NCBI GenBank assembly: GCA_910586905.1
Contig: CAJUIV010000005.1
Coordinates: 1 to 64,000 of the forward strand
Source of the DNA: an uncultured Christensenellaceae bacterium
GTDB taxonomy: Bacteria; Bacillota; Clostridia; Christensenellales; CAG-314
DNA length: 64,000 nt
Direction: 5' to 3'
A model generated the notes under the pieces. That model saw nothing but the letters and a program-made list of their open reading frames with translations, made no database searches and was not told the origin of the DNA. Below are positions 8,313-17,020 of this stretch, in pieces. Positions within the stretch are counted from its first letter, which is position 1. Every line of letters begins with the position of its first letter. A program made the translations under genes and the position numbers.

Positions 8313-9863
8313 ATGCCGAATTGGCTAAAAAAAGCAATTTTCTACGAGATTTATCCTCAAAGCTTTTGCGATAGTAACGGCGACGGAATTGGCGATTTAC
8401 AGGGAATTATAAGTAAATTAGACTACGTAAAAGAAATCGGTTTTAACGCTATATGGTTAAATCCGTGTTATCTTTCGCCTTTTAAAGACGCTGGTTACGA
8501 CGTTCAGGACTACTATAAAGTAGCGCCGCGATACGGAACTAACGAAGATTTGTATCGTTTGTTCGACGAGGCTCATAAACGGGGCGTTCGAGTGATACTT
8601 GACCTTGTTCCCGGGCATACGTCTGATGAATGCGAGTGGTTTAAGCAAAGCCGCTTGACTGTTCGCAACCAATATTCCGACCGTTATATCTGGACTGATT
8701 GCGTATGGAACCGTCCTCCTAACTACCCTCTCGTTGCAGGAAACGCCGACCGAGACGGTTGCTATATGCTCAATTTCTTTTTGTGTCAGCCCGCTTTAAA
8801 CTACGGTTTCAACAAAATTACTCATCCCGAGTGGCAGTTAAGTTACGAGGACGACCGCGTACGTGCGACTTTCGATGAAATGCTTAAAGTTATGCGTTTT
8901 TGGCTGGATAAGGGGTGCGACGGTTTCCGCGTGGATATGGCTGATAGTCTGGTAAAAAACGACGAGGATAAAACTGCAACCGCATCTTTGTGGCGCAAAG
9001 CGCGGATTATGTTGGATAAAGATTATCCCGAAGCCGTATTGGTTTCCGAGTGGTGCAACGCTCCTAAAGCGATAAACGAAGCCGGGTTCCACTGCGATTT
9101 CGTGCTTACTCATCACGGAAAACTGACGCGTAACGCAACGCGAAACGTGGTAAACGGCGTAAACGAAAGTTATTTCTGCAAGACTTCGCACGCGTCCGCC
9201 GACGAAACGTTAAAAACGTATCTTAACGAACTGAAACAAACCGAGGGGCGCGGTTATATGTCTCTTATAAGCGGCAACCACGATGAAATACGTTTGGCCG
9301 AAACGCTGGATGAAAACGGCGTAAAGCTTTATTTTACAATGCTTTTAACTTTGCCCGGCGTTCCGTTTGTTTACTACGGCGACGAAATAGGCATGCGTTA
9401 TCTTCCTCAGATTTCTAAGGAAGGAGGTTTTCAGCGTACCGGTTCGCGTACTCCGATGCAATGGGATAGCGGCGCTCCCAATACGGGTTTTTCTTCTGCC
9501 CGCCGCGAAGATTTGTACCTCGACGTTGACAGACGAGCCGAAGCTCCTTGCGTTAACGAACAAATAGCCGATTCGTCGTCTATACTTAACGTCGTAAAAA
9601 CGCTTAGTAAAATTCGTACGGATAACGCTGCTCTTCAAGCCGACCAAAGCTTGTCCGTAATTCATTGTTCGGACGACGGCGTTCTTTGTTACACTAGAGG
9701 GAAAGAAGTCGCGGTTGCGTTCAATCCTACGGACGGCGAAAAAACGCTTCCTTGTGAAATGGGCGAAGTTATATTTAAAATCGGCGATTACTTAACGCAG
9801 GGCAGCAACGTCTTGTTAAAACCGCAAACCGCGGTTATATTCAAATTGAAACAGGAGATTTAA
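8313..9863 (+). CDS. GH13 family alpha-glucosidase-type glycosidase
   Basis: A 516-residue cytoplasmic glycoside hydrolase of the alpha-amylase family; there is no signal peptide. The start KKAIFYEIYPQSFCDSNGDG carries the Ca-site loop typical of oligo-1,6-glucosidase and trehalose-6-phosphate hydrolase types. The (beta/alpha)8 barrel shows the conserved regions in order: DLVPGHTSDE near residue 98, nucleophile D208 in GFRVDMAD, acid/base E246 in VSEWC and transition-state stabiliser D324 in SGNHDE. A beta-sheet C-terminal domain follows from about residue 430. The usual VxNHxS in region I is replaced by VPGHTS. It probably cleaves short alpha-glucosides brought in by a transporter. Substrate specificity cannot be settled by eye. 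The HAD gene follows after four bases, so they are co-transcribed. Confidence 0.88.
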   Translation: MPNWLKKAIFYEIYPQSFCDSNGDGIGDLQGIISKLDYVKEIGFNAIWLNPCYLSPFKDAGYDVQDYYKVAPRYGTNEDLYRLFDEAHKRGVRVILDLVPGHTSDECEWFKQSRLTVRNQYSDRYIWTDCVWNRPPNYPLVAGNADRDGCYMLNFFLCQPALNYGFNKITHPEWQLSYEDDRVRATFDEMLKVMRFWLDKGCDGFRVDMADSLVKNDEDKTATASLWRKARIMLDKDYPEAVLVSEWCNAPKAINEAGFHCDFVLTHHGKLTRNATRNVVNGVNESYFCKTSHASADETLKTYLNELKQTEGRGYMSLISGNHDEIRLAETLDENGVKLYFTMLLTLPGVPFVYYGDEIGMRYLPQISKEGGFQRTGSRTPMQWDSGAPNTGFSSARREDLYLDVDRRAEAPCVNEQIADSSSILNVVKTLSKIRTDNAALQADQSLSVIHCSDDGVLCYTRGKEVAVAFNPTDGEKTLPCEMGEVIFKIGDYLTQGSNVLLKPQTAVIFKLKQEI

Positions 9864-9867
9864 TTAT

Positions 9868-10710
9868 ATGACAAACAAACCTATCGTTGCGCTTATTTAC
9901 GATTTCGACAACACTCTGTCCACTAGAGATATGCAGGAATTTACGTTCATTCCCGCTCTCGGAATGACTGCCGGCGAGTTTTGGAAAACGAGCGACGAAT
10001 TGGCGCACAAATACGAAATGGACCATATTTTGGCGTATATGTTCCTTATGGCTACCAAGGCTAAGGAAAAACGCATCAGTCTTTCTCCCGAAGCGTTAAA
10101 GGATATGGGACGGGACGTTCAGTTTTTCGACGGAGTAAAAGAGTGGTTTTCACGCATAAACGCTTACGGAGATAAACTCGGTCTGGAAGTGCGGCACTAT
10201 ATTTTATCCTGCGGTTTAAAGTCGATGATAGAGGGTTGCGGCGTCGCCGACGAGTTTTACAACGTATTTGCCTGCGACTATTTATACGACGATAAGGGCG
10301 AACCCGTTTGGCCCAGTATCGCTATAAACTACACGAGTAAAACGCAGTTTTTGTACAGAATCAACAAAGGCGTGGAGGACGTTGGCGAACATACGAAACT
10401 AAATATGTATATGCCTCGCAACGAACGCGTCGTGCCTTTCGACCAAATGGTTTACATCGGCGACGGTTTGACCGACGTGCCAAGTATGAAACTTGTACGT
10501 CAACGCGGCGGATACGCGATAGGCGTATACAAAAAGCCTTCGGATGCATCTTATTTGGTAGACCAAGAACGCGTGGATTTTTATTTGAAATGCGATTATA
10601 CCGAAAACGGCGAAATCGACACGGCAATGAAAGCGATCTTGGATAGAATAAGCGCTAAAATCAACTTTCAAAGTTTGTCGCAAAATTCGTATAAATCGGT
10701 TAAAGAATAA
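9868..10710 (+). CDS. HAD superfamily phosphatase (SerB-like)
   Basis: A 280-residue HAD hydrolase, probably a small-molecule phosphatase in the cytoplasm. Motif I is DFDNT with nucleophile D12 and acid D14. Motif II is the Ser in YILSCG near residue 113, motif III a Lys near KTQF, and motif IV GDGLTDVPS at 198-206, binding Mg2+. A helical cap lies between motifs I and II (residues about 20-100), as in subfamily IB phosphoserine-phosphatase-like enzymes. The substrate is unknown. The start is four bases after the GH13 stop, with GGAGAT inside that gene's end as ribosome binding site, so the pair forms an operon. A link to dephosphorylating a sugar phosphate is only inferred from that context. 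Confidence 0.85.
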   Translation: MTNKPIVALIYDFDNTLSTRDMQEFTFIPALGMTAGEFWKTSDELAHKYEMDHILAYMFLMATKAKEKRISLSPEALKDMGRDVQFFDGVKEWFSRINAYGDKLGLEVRHYILSCGLKSMIEGCGVADEFYNVFACDYLYDDKGEPVWPSIAINYTSKTQFLYRINKGVEDVGEHTKLNMYMPRNERVVPFDQMVYIGDGLTDVPSMKLVRQRGGYAIGVYKKPSDASYLVDQERVDFYLKCDYTENGEIDTAMKAILDRISAKINFQSLSQNSYKSVKE

Positions 10711-10734
10711 GAGTTTTTTACTTACTTATATGTT

Positions 10735-10785
10735 AAAAACCAGCCTCAAAAGTCAGACGCTTTCGGGGCTGGTTTGATTTTGATT
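10735..10785. terminator. Terminator between convergent genes
   Basis: A 9-bp stem AAACCAGCC with GGCTGGTTT. A T-rich tail lies on the right and an A-rich flank on the left, so it can serve both the HAD gene and the convergent gene on the minus strand. Confidence 0.8.
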
Positions 10786-10789
10786 TTCT

Positions 10790-13700
10790 TTATTGGTTAT
10801 TTGCCAGGCGTAACCTAGTAAGAAGGTTTATATGCGCTCTGATTTCGTTTCTATCGATAAACGTAACGGTTTCTGTCGGTTCATCAATGTTTAACGGATA
10901 CAATTCATTTTGTAATACGTCTAAAATATCGTTTGTGATTTTTTGATTGAGCTTTTGTTGATTATCTCTGGTTATCGATTCGGATTTCTCTACGATTGAT
11001 TTGATAGATTCAGTATACGCATCGTTTATATATTTCTCGGAATCTTTTTTGACCACGGGTTTGAACGTCATAATATATTCGAACGGGGTATTGCTTTTTT
11101 GGGATTGCGTATCTGAAATACGGCAGCGTTGAGCGGTGTTTTCAAGCAGTGAAATCATATTTAATGCGTATTCCGCTATAAACATATAGTTTCCGCTCAG
11201 TTTTTCGCGCAGATTTTCAGCTTTTATGCTGTTCAGCTGTTGCAGTTTCAATTCTATCGCCATTTTTTGAGATTTACAGTACTGTTCGCCGTTAATTTTA
11301 TCAAGTATATTGCAGTATGTGGTGTAAAACGCGTAATAATTTGAAAGAATGCCTGCACTTTGCGGCAAACTGTTTTCTGAAAGATTTAAACGTCCTATCG
11401 CCAGGTCAATAGTTATAATCATTGGCGTTATTTCAACGGCGTCTAAATACTCTAAACTTTTTATAAGCGTCGATACATTGTTCATATAATTTGATGTTAA
11501 AAGCGAAAAACTTAACCGATTCGCGTATTTAAACATTTCCGGCGTTTTATTCGTTATTTGTGTGTAAATCAGATAACAAATATTTGCATCGTATTTTTCT
11601 ATTTTGTCGATAAACGCTATTTCTGTTTCTTTATTTGTTAATTCGTACTGTTTTTCAGATAAAATGTAATCTTTGAAATCTTGATACTGATTTTTAAGTT
11701 CGTCCGGCGGATTTATTCCGTCTAAAAGCATGACTGCAACGTCGGGCAAATTTGCATGTGTTTTTACAGAATAACAAAGCATAGAAATATCCGTTAAAGA
11801 TTTTTGAGTTATGCATACGTCGGGGCGTAACGACAGTCCGGTTATTTCGCATTCTGACAAGTATTCCGTTACGTATTTATTGTCTGTTGCTAATATATTG
11901 AATCGCAAGATACCCAAAAAATATTTTGTAATCAAATCGGTTTGAACGTTTTTTCTGCGGCAAACGTTTACCAAAGAGGAAAAAGGTTTGCCTAAGTAAT
12001 GTTTGCTAAACTGCTCGATATAAGAAATTATATCTGCGATTTTGTAAGCGGTATTGGAAATGTTGGATTCCTGCGAAAGAGTTGCCGTTATTTGATTGTT
12101 CTTATTTTGGATAGAGTATAAGTCGTGCAATAGGTAAAACGCGTCGCATTTCAAAATCGCGCATGTCAGCAATTCTTGTTCTGTCGTTTTGTCGTCAAAC
12201 ATGGCGGCAAGTATTTCGCCGCTTTCTTCTGTGTGTAAAATTGTTTTGAGCGCCATTGAAAGCGGCTCTATAGTAAACGGCATATTTAAAACCGAAGAAG
12301 GGTTTTCGTCGTTTATCAAAAAGTATTTTGCGCAAATCGTCGATTGTACGCTGTACTCCAAAATACGACTCAACGCTTTATAAAATTCGATAACGTCGTT
12401 TTCGCCGTTTTGTATCAACAGTGAGTAGTAGTTGTTCTCGTTTGAATTTGTTTCGAAAAACTTAAGGCAATCGGGACAGCCGGTTTGCATTTTTAATTTT
12501 TGCTCCGAAACTGAAAGAAAACGATTTAGATAAGTTTCGTGCATGAGTACGCAAACGTCGTAATTTTCGGTCAAACCGCTGTTGTTTACTGTTGTCGCAA
12601 ATGACGGTGAAACAACGGCGTTTTGTCTATATGCGGTTTTTACCTCGTCGGAAAAATAGAATTCGTTAAATTTCGTTTTATTGTCGTTATCTTGCGTTTT
12701 TGTATAAGTTTCGTGAATCACTTCGAGTAGAGCGTAATTTTCTACGAAAAATCCGTTTAGAGCGTTAAGTTTTAAAATGTTCTTGAATATATCCAAGAAA
12801 TTATCGGTTATGTGGGTGGCGAACAAATGCGGTTTATTGTTTTTGGTCCATTGTATTATTTTTTGCACAAGGACGTTAAGTTCGAAAGCTGCTTTGGAAT
12901 ACAGCTCGTTTTTATCTTTTAAATGCAAAAGATTCGTTAAACGTAAAAATCTTTCGATAGCCGATTTTATCGGTTCTGTGTTTACGCTTTGTGCGTCTTG
13001 GCTTGCACGGGACAATAAGCAGTATTCTTTTTCGGAAATTGTAACCAGTTCGTTACGGCAGTTTCTCCAAATATAAGTCATTGAGTCGAATAAAGCTTTT
13101 TGTTTGTCTTCGTTGTTAACGCAGCGGAAACGTTTGTATAAATCGTTCAAAAGCGTTACGTCAAAAAGTTCTTTTTCGGACAGATTATCGTTTACAAATA
13201 CGAAAAGTCTCGCAAGTGAAGCTAAAAGCGATACTATAAAACTCAGTTCTTCCCGCGTAATGCCGTTGTCGTTCAGCATTGAATTTATTTTGTTTATAAT
13301 TCCGTTTATTTCTTCGGCGGAATATGATTCCGCGTTGCCGTTAAAAGAGTATATGCGGTCTCTGCCGAGCATCATATACATTGTCGGTATATTTTTAATT
13401 TCCAATTCGTCTATAAGCTGAAATTTCTGAGATTCGTTTAAAGGAATCAGACAATATCCGGATACGAAAGACGTTAAGGATTTGTATTTTTTCGTTTCGT
13501 TTTTAAAATCTTCTTCAACGCTTTGTCTGGCTGATAGTTCGGATAAGTTAGAACCGAGTTTTAATATTATGCAGGTTATTTTATATTTCGGAGGCGCAAG
13601 TTCGATATACTTGTTAAATATATCCCACGTAAGTTTATTTTTGCTGTTATAACTCGCCTGCCATATCAAAAAAACAGTATTTCTATTATCGTAACGGAAA

Positions 13701-14320
13701 TCCTTTTGCGTAAGCTTTGTCGTGTCTATCATAGATAAACTGAAATTTTTCATATTTATCTCAAAATTGCTTTTGTTTATTTTTTTGATAATTTTGGCGG
13801 TCAAAAGCGCGATTGCAGTTAAAAACGCCAATAACGCAAGTCCGAATAAGGAAACGTAAAGAGGCTTGTTATCTGCGAACTGCAAGTTGAACAAATCGAA
13901 AAAGAATGTCGGAGCCGCCGCTATAAGTAGCTCCAATACCGCGCTTATAATTGCCGGAATCAAGTATTTCAAAAGTCCTTTGTCTAAAACGCCCGTTTTG
14001 ATTTCGGACGGAGTGTTTTCGGCGAATTTTTTACTTATCGATTTAAGATTTAATATATTGTTAACGCCGTCGTCGCCGTCTTTTATTTTAACGAATTCTG
14101 CTTTTGGATATTCTGATTCCGTCTCTTTTACGGCTTCGTCGATAGCGTAGTTTTCGTCGTACGGTTCGTGATATACGATACAAACGCTGTTTTTAGCTTT
14201 TTTGTTCTGTTGTTCGTTACAAAGTTTCGCCGAAGTTTTGAAAGCATAGGAAAAGGACAGTTCTCCGTTTTTCGGGTTGTTGATTGAAAATATCTTGTGT
14301 AAATTTTTCATAGTATTCAT
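10790..14320 (-). CDS. Large membrane protein of unknown function, KAP-NTPase-like layout
   Basis: Not confidently recognised; about 1176 residues. Seen: an N-terminal segment with IFSINNPKNGELSFSYAF (10-27), which looks like a P-loop region whose GxxxxGK[ST] is lost; a beta-alpha unit NSVCIVYHEPYDE near 44-55; a two-helix membrane hairpin at about 119-142 and 154-177; then NTVFLIWQASY at 214-224, where a Walker B strand would sit, and a strand KITCIILKLG near 247-256. Known: KAP P-loop NTPases carry membrane helices inserted between Walker A and Walker B. Inferred: a catalytically dead KAP-like domain followed by some 800 residues of mostly helical sequence. It is richer in AT, Asn and Lys than its neighbours, a possible sign of transfer. 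Start is uncertain: ATG 14320 has no clear Shine-Dalgarno; ATG 14311 and TTG 14347 are alternatives. Confidence 0.6.
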   Translation of the reverse strand: MNTMKNLHKIFSINNPKNGELSFSYAFKTSAKLCNEQQNKKAKNSVCIVYHEPYDENYAIDEAVKETESEYPKAEFVKIKDGDDGVNNILNLKSISKKFAENTPSEIKTGVLDKGLLKYLIPAIISAVLELLIAAAPTFFFDLFNLQFADNKPLYVSLFGLALLAFLTAIALLTAKIIKKINKSNFEINMKNFSLSMIDTTKLTQKDFRYDNRNTVFLIWQASYNSKNKLTWDIFNKYIELAPPKYKITCIILKLGSNLSELSARQSVEEDFKNETKKYKSLTSFVSGYCLIPLNESQKFQLIDELEIKNIPTMYMMLGRDRIYSFNGNAESYSAEEINGIINKINSMLNDNGITREELSFIVSLLASLARLFVFVNDNLSEKELFDVTLLNDLYKRFRCVNNEDKQKALFDSMTYIWRNCRNELVTISEKEYCLLSRASQDAQSVNTEPIKSAIERFLRLTNLLHLKDKNELYSKAAFELNVLVQKIIQWTKNNKPHLFATHITDNFLDIFKNILKLNALNGFFVENYALLEVIHETYTKTQDNDNKTKFNEFYFSDEVKTAYRQNAVVSPSFATTVNNSGLTENYDVCVLMHETYLNRFLSVSEQKLKMQTGCPDCLKFFETNSNENNYYSLLIQNGENDVIEFYKALSRILEYSVQSTICAKYFLINDENPSSVLNMPFTIEPLSMALKTILHTEESGEILAAMFDDKTTEQELLTCAILKCDAFYLLHDLYSIQNKNNQITATLSQESNISNTAYKIADIISYIEQFSKHYLGKPFSSLVNVCRRKNVQTDLITKYFLGILRFNILATDNKYVTEYLSECEITGLSLRPDVCITQKSLTDISMLCYSVKTHANLPDVAVMLLDGINPPDELKNQYQDFKDYILSEKQYELTNKETEIAFIDKIEKYDANICYLIYTQITNKTPEMFKYANRLSFSLLTSNYMNNVSTLIKSLEYLDAVEITPMIITIDLAIGRLNLSENSLPQSAGILSNYYAFYTTYCNILDKINGEQYCKSQKMAIELKLQQLNSIKAENLREKLSGNYMFIAEYALNMISLLENTAQRCRISDTQSQKSNTPFEYIMTFKPVVKKDSEKYINDAYTESIKSIVEKSESITRDNQQKLNQKITNDILDVLQNELYPLNIDEPTETVTFIDRNEIRAHINLLTRLRLANNQ

Positions 14321-14471
14321 TGTAACATAAATACTAAGTTTATACAATAGCAGAAATATGATTAACTATTTTATTTATTTTGACAAAAAAAATCTATTTT
14401 CGACGCAAGTTTGCATTATATCGGCATAAACGTAGTTTAATATTGTTGTAAAACTTTTTAAGGAGCAATCA

Positions 14472-15335
14472 ATGTTACTCAAGCGGATACTTATTTTGCA
14501 GCAAACCGACAAACGTTTTGCCGCGCGTAATAAAGAACTGTGCGGTATGGTAAAACTTGTAAACAATTCGCAAGACGTAACCGACGTTACGGCGTTTGTA
14601 ACAAATGCGGACGCAAGCGCGTTCGGAGAGTGGTGGCTGTTGCTCGGCTTCGGTTCGGAACGGCTGGCGATGCAACTTTCCACGCTTAATAACGCCGCGT
14701 TTTCTATTCCTCAAAAGAAGTTGGATAAAGTAGGCTGTTTGCTTGTTAAAAAGGAAGATAAGTGTTACGAAGTCGCCCGTTCTTACGTCGGCGACAATTC
14801 GATTTGCGACGTGTTGTACAGACAAATGGAAAATTTGACTCAGCCGGGATTCGAAAACGAGCAGGGCGATTCTACCGCGTACGAACAATTCGTAGCTTCT
14901 ACGCAGAACTATTACGACGGAGCCGAAGTCGATAAATTCAAAATCAAAGCCGACGAAAGGTACAAAAGCGTTCACGACTATAGCGAGGCGTTTGAACGTT
15001 ACTACGCCGCGTGCGGAAGCAGTAAATATTACGAATCGGTTAAAAACGAAATTACCAAAGTTTTTATGCAGTTTCCGCCGTATTATCCGTTGATAAGAAA
15101 ATACAAGGATTCTTTTTTCGTGCGTATAGATTTTCCTTCAAGCGACAAGTATTTCGTTTTGGGCGTACTGCAAAGCGGGGGAAGTATACGATATATTTGC
15201 TACGGACTGCCCGCCGAACAGGAAGGATTCAGCGACAAAGATTTTATTTTTGTCGACAATGCGCCCGTTTCGTTTTGGATGCTGTTTCAGGACGCGGATA
15301 CCGGACAGATTTCCGCGCTTAACGAAACGGTTTGA
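14472..15335 (+). CDS. Conserved-looking protein of unknown function (287 aa)
   Basis: I do not recognise the family. The product is soluble, with no signal peptide or membrane segment. It looks like two parts. Residues 1-130 form an alpha/beta region with MLLKRILILQQTDKRF and a basic AARNKELCGMVKL. A central acidic, Tyr-rich helical region (YEQFVASTQNYYDGAEVDKF) leads to a C-terminal alpha/beta part, RIDFPSSDKYFVLGVLQSGG to the end. That last part resembles the sandwich of YxFxxDDG small-molecule sensors only vaguely. Start ATG 14472 lies seven bases after AAGGAG. Codon use matches the host, unlike the divergent gene to the left. A hairpin terminator follows. Nothing in the context assigns a role. 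Confidence 0.8.
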   Translation: MLLKRILILQQTDKRFAARNKELCGMVKLVNNSQDVTDVTAFVTNADASAFGEWWLLLGFGSERLAMQLSTLNNAAFSIPQKKLDKVGCLLVKKEDKCYEVARSYVGDNSICDVLYRQMENLTQPGFENEQGDSTAYEQFVASTQNYYDGAEVDKFKIKADERYKSVHDYSEAFERYYAACGSSKYYESVKNEITKVFMQFPPYYPLIRKYKDSFFVRIDFPSSDKYFVLGVLQSGGSIRYICYGLPAEQEGFSDKDFIFVDNAPVSFWMLFQDADTGQISALNETV

Positions 15336-15345
15336 TTTTCAACTT

Positions 15346-15380
15346 TGCGTTGACGTGCGTTTTAACGTCAACGCAATAAT
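15346..15380 (+). terminator. Hairpin terminator
   Basis: An 11-bp perfect stem TGCGTTGACGT with ACGTCAACGCA; the U-tract (ATAATTATA) is weak. Confidence 0.55.
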
Positions 15381-15441
15381 TATAGCGGCAGTCTGAAAGT
15401 ATAAATAACGGCTATAACGTTTAAACAATACGTCAAAACTG

Positions 15442-15470
15442 TTGCAATTTTGATTATTTTGATTTATAAT
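15442..15470 (+). promoter_or_regulatory. Promoter of lipoprotein gene
   Basis: TTGCAA (15442-15447), 17-base spacer, TATAAT (15465-15470), 38 bases upstream of the start codon. Confidence 0.75.
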
Positions 15471-15508
15471 TAAAGCCTATGTAGTATCTACATAAGGAGT
15501 AGTTTATA

Positions 15509-16903
15509 ATGTTCAAAAACACAGCAATGAAAAAAACGTTTATTTTTGTCGTTGTTCTCGTTATGTTGGTTGCGGTTTTGCTTACCGCCTGCGACGGAAA
15601 CAAGAAATTTACGCCGGTAGAAATGCCGGAAAAAGGCGAAGTCGAAGGTAACGGCGGCGTTGCCGTTAAATACGGAGATTGGATTTATTACGTAAACGGA
15701 TATCAAAGCAGCGTTTCTGCGGAAAACACTTACGTAAACGTCGAAGCTCGCGCGGGAGCTATCGCGCGTATCAAGGTCGCCGATTTGGAAGCGTTGTTCG
15801 CAGTACACGAAGAAACTATAACGTCTAGCGAAAAAACCAAAAAAATCGCCTCTCTTGTAAAAGAGAAAGCCCAAATAGTCGTTCCTAATTTCTATCACTC
15901 TGGAAATACCGCCGAAGTCGGTTTAAACGGAATATTTATTTTTGACGACAGACTTTATATAACAACGCCTAACACCGAGTTGACCGCGGGCGGAAACGCT
16001 CAGACTAATCAACTTGTTTTGACAAGCTACAAACTCGACGGAAGCGACCCTCAGCAGCACTTTACGTTTACAAATAACGCGGCTAAAATAATGCTTTCCA
16101 AGGTCGGAGAAAAATTGTACGCTACTTACGTTATGGACGGCGCGGTTCACAGTTTGGACGTGCTTGCGAAAACCGACAAGGAAATCGTAAAATCTATAAC
16201 GGGCGATAAATTCGATATATACGGAAACGCCGTGTTCTATCTCGACGAAAACGGTTCTATTTGTAAGTTTGCCGCCGGCGCGTCAGAAAACGAAGTGATT
16301 GTAGAAAACGTAAAACTCGAAGGACACGATAAAGCTCACATTACATATACCATCAAATCCGTTAACGACGGTTACGTATATTATACTAAAAAAGATTCTA
16401 CCGATTCGAGTCTGGACGATATCAATTTATTCTATGCGACCAATGCGGAAAACAAGGATAAGATTGTTTTGGCTACGACAGCTCCTTCCGCGTCTTTCGG
16501 TTGGAAAGACAAACTCGTTTATACCGTTAAAGACCCCGAACATACCAGTCCTTCCTTGTACGGCATCTTTGTAACTACGGACGATATAAATAACCCCAAA
16601 GTAATTTTGGATCCGATTCAAAACAGTACGGAAATAACTTTCAACAGAATCGAAGGAGACATATTGTATTATACGGCAAGCAGCGTTGCGTACTACGTAA
16701 ACTTGGCAAGCGAAACAATTGCTCCCGTAGCTTACGCTAAAAGTCTTGCTTCGGCTTCCAATTGGTATCAACCCGACGTTTTGGGAGAATACGTTTTCAC
16801 CGTTTCTGCGGGAACAATCACGGTTGTAAAATTCGATAAAGCAAAAGAAATCAATTCCAGCTCGGTAACGCTTACAATAGTAGCGGAAGAAAAAGAAGAC
16901 TAA
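15509..16903 (+). CDS. Lipoprotein with beta-propeller-like repeats (DUF5050-like)
   Basis: A 464-residue predicted lipoprotein exported by Sec and anchored on the outer face of the membrane. The signal peptide MKKTFIFVVVLVMLVAVLLTAC ends in a clear lipobox, LTAC. An in-frame Met six residues later (MKKTF) could also be the start, but AAGGAG is well placed for ATG 15509. The mature part has repeats of the form GDWIYYVNG, DRLYITTPN, NAVFYLDENG, DGYVYYTKK and GDILYYTAS. That rhythm matches the DUF5050 / WD-like propeller domain common in Clostridia surface lipoproteins, which may bind ligands or wall polymers. No catalytic motif is visible. It is a single-gene unit with its own promoter and terminator. 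The family label is moderate; lipoprotein status is strong. Confidence 0.85.
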   Translation: MFKNTAMKKTFIFVVVLVMLVAVLLTACDGNKKFTPVEMPEKGEVEGNGGVAVKYGDWIYYVNGYQSSVSAENTYVNVEARAGAIARIKVADLEALFAVHEETITSSEKTKKIASLVKEKAQIVVPNFYHSGNTAEVGLNGIFIFDDRLYITTPNTELTAGGNAQTNQLVLTSYKLDGSDPQQHFTFTNNAAKIMLSKVGEKLYATYVMDGAVHSLDVLAKTDKEIVKSITGDKFDIYGNAVFYLDENGSICKFAAGASENEVIVENVKLEGHDKAHITYTIKSVNDGYVYYTKKDSTDSSLDDINLFYATNAENKDKIVLATTAPSASFGWKDKLVYTVKDPEHTSPSLYGIFVTTDDINNPKVILDPIQNSTEITFNRIEGDILYYTASSVAYYVNLASETIAPVAYAKSLASASNWYQPDVLGEYVFTVSAGTITVVKFDKAKEINSSSVTLTIVAEEKED

Positions 16904-16923
16904 CGTTTTTATATTGATTTTGC

Positions 16924-16956
16924 AGCGAGTCCGTCAAGTTCGGACTCGCTTTTTTG
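16924..16956 (+). terminator. Strong terminator
   Basis: A 10-bp GC-rich stem AGCGAGTCCG with CGGACTCGCT, followed by TTTTTTG. Confidence 0.9.
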
Positions 16957-16985
16957 TTGACTTTAAACAATGGTTGAACTATACT
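16957..16985 (+). promoter_or_regulatory. Promoter of proS
   Basis: TTGACT (16957-16962), 17-base spacer, TATACT (16980-16985). It directly abuts the upstream terminator. The 5' leader is only about 30 bases, too short for a T-box. Confidence 0.75.
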
Positions 16986-17020
16986 TATATCATGTTTTAT
17001 AAATGTTCGGGAGCTAAAAT

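Noticed and set aside
16986..17020. T-box leader for proS
   Set aside because: The leader is about 35 bases, too short for a T-box, and the hairpin before it belongs to the upstream terminator.
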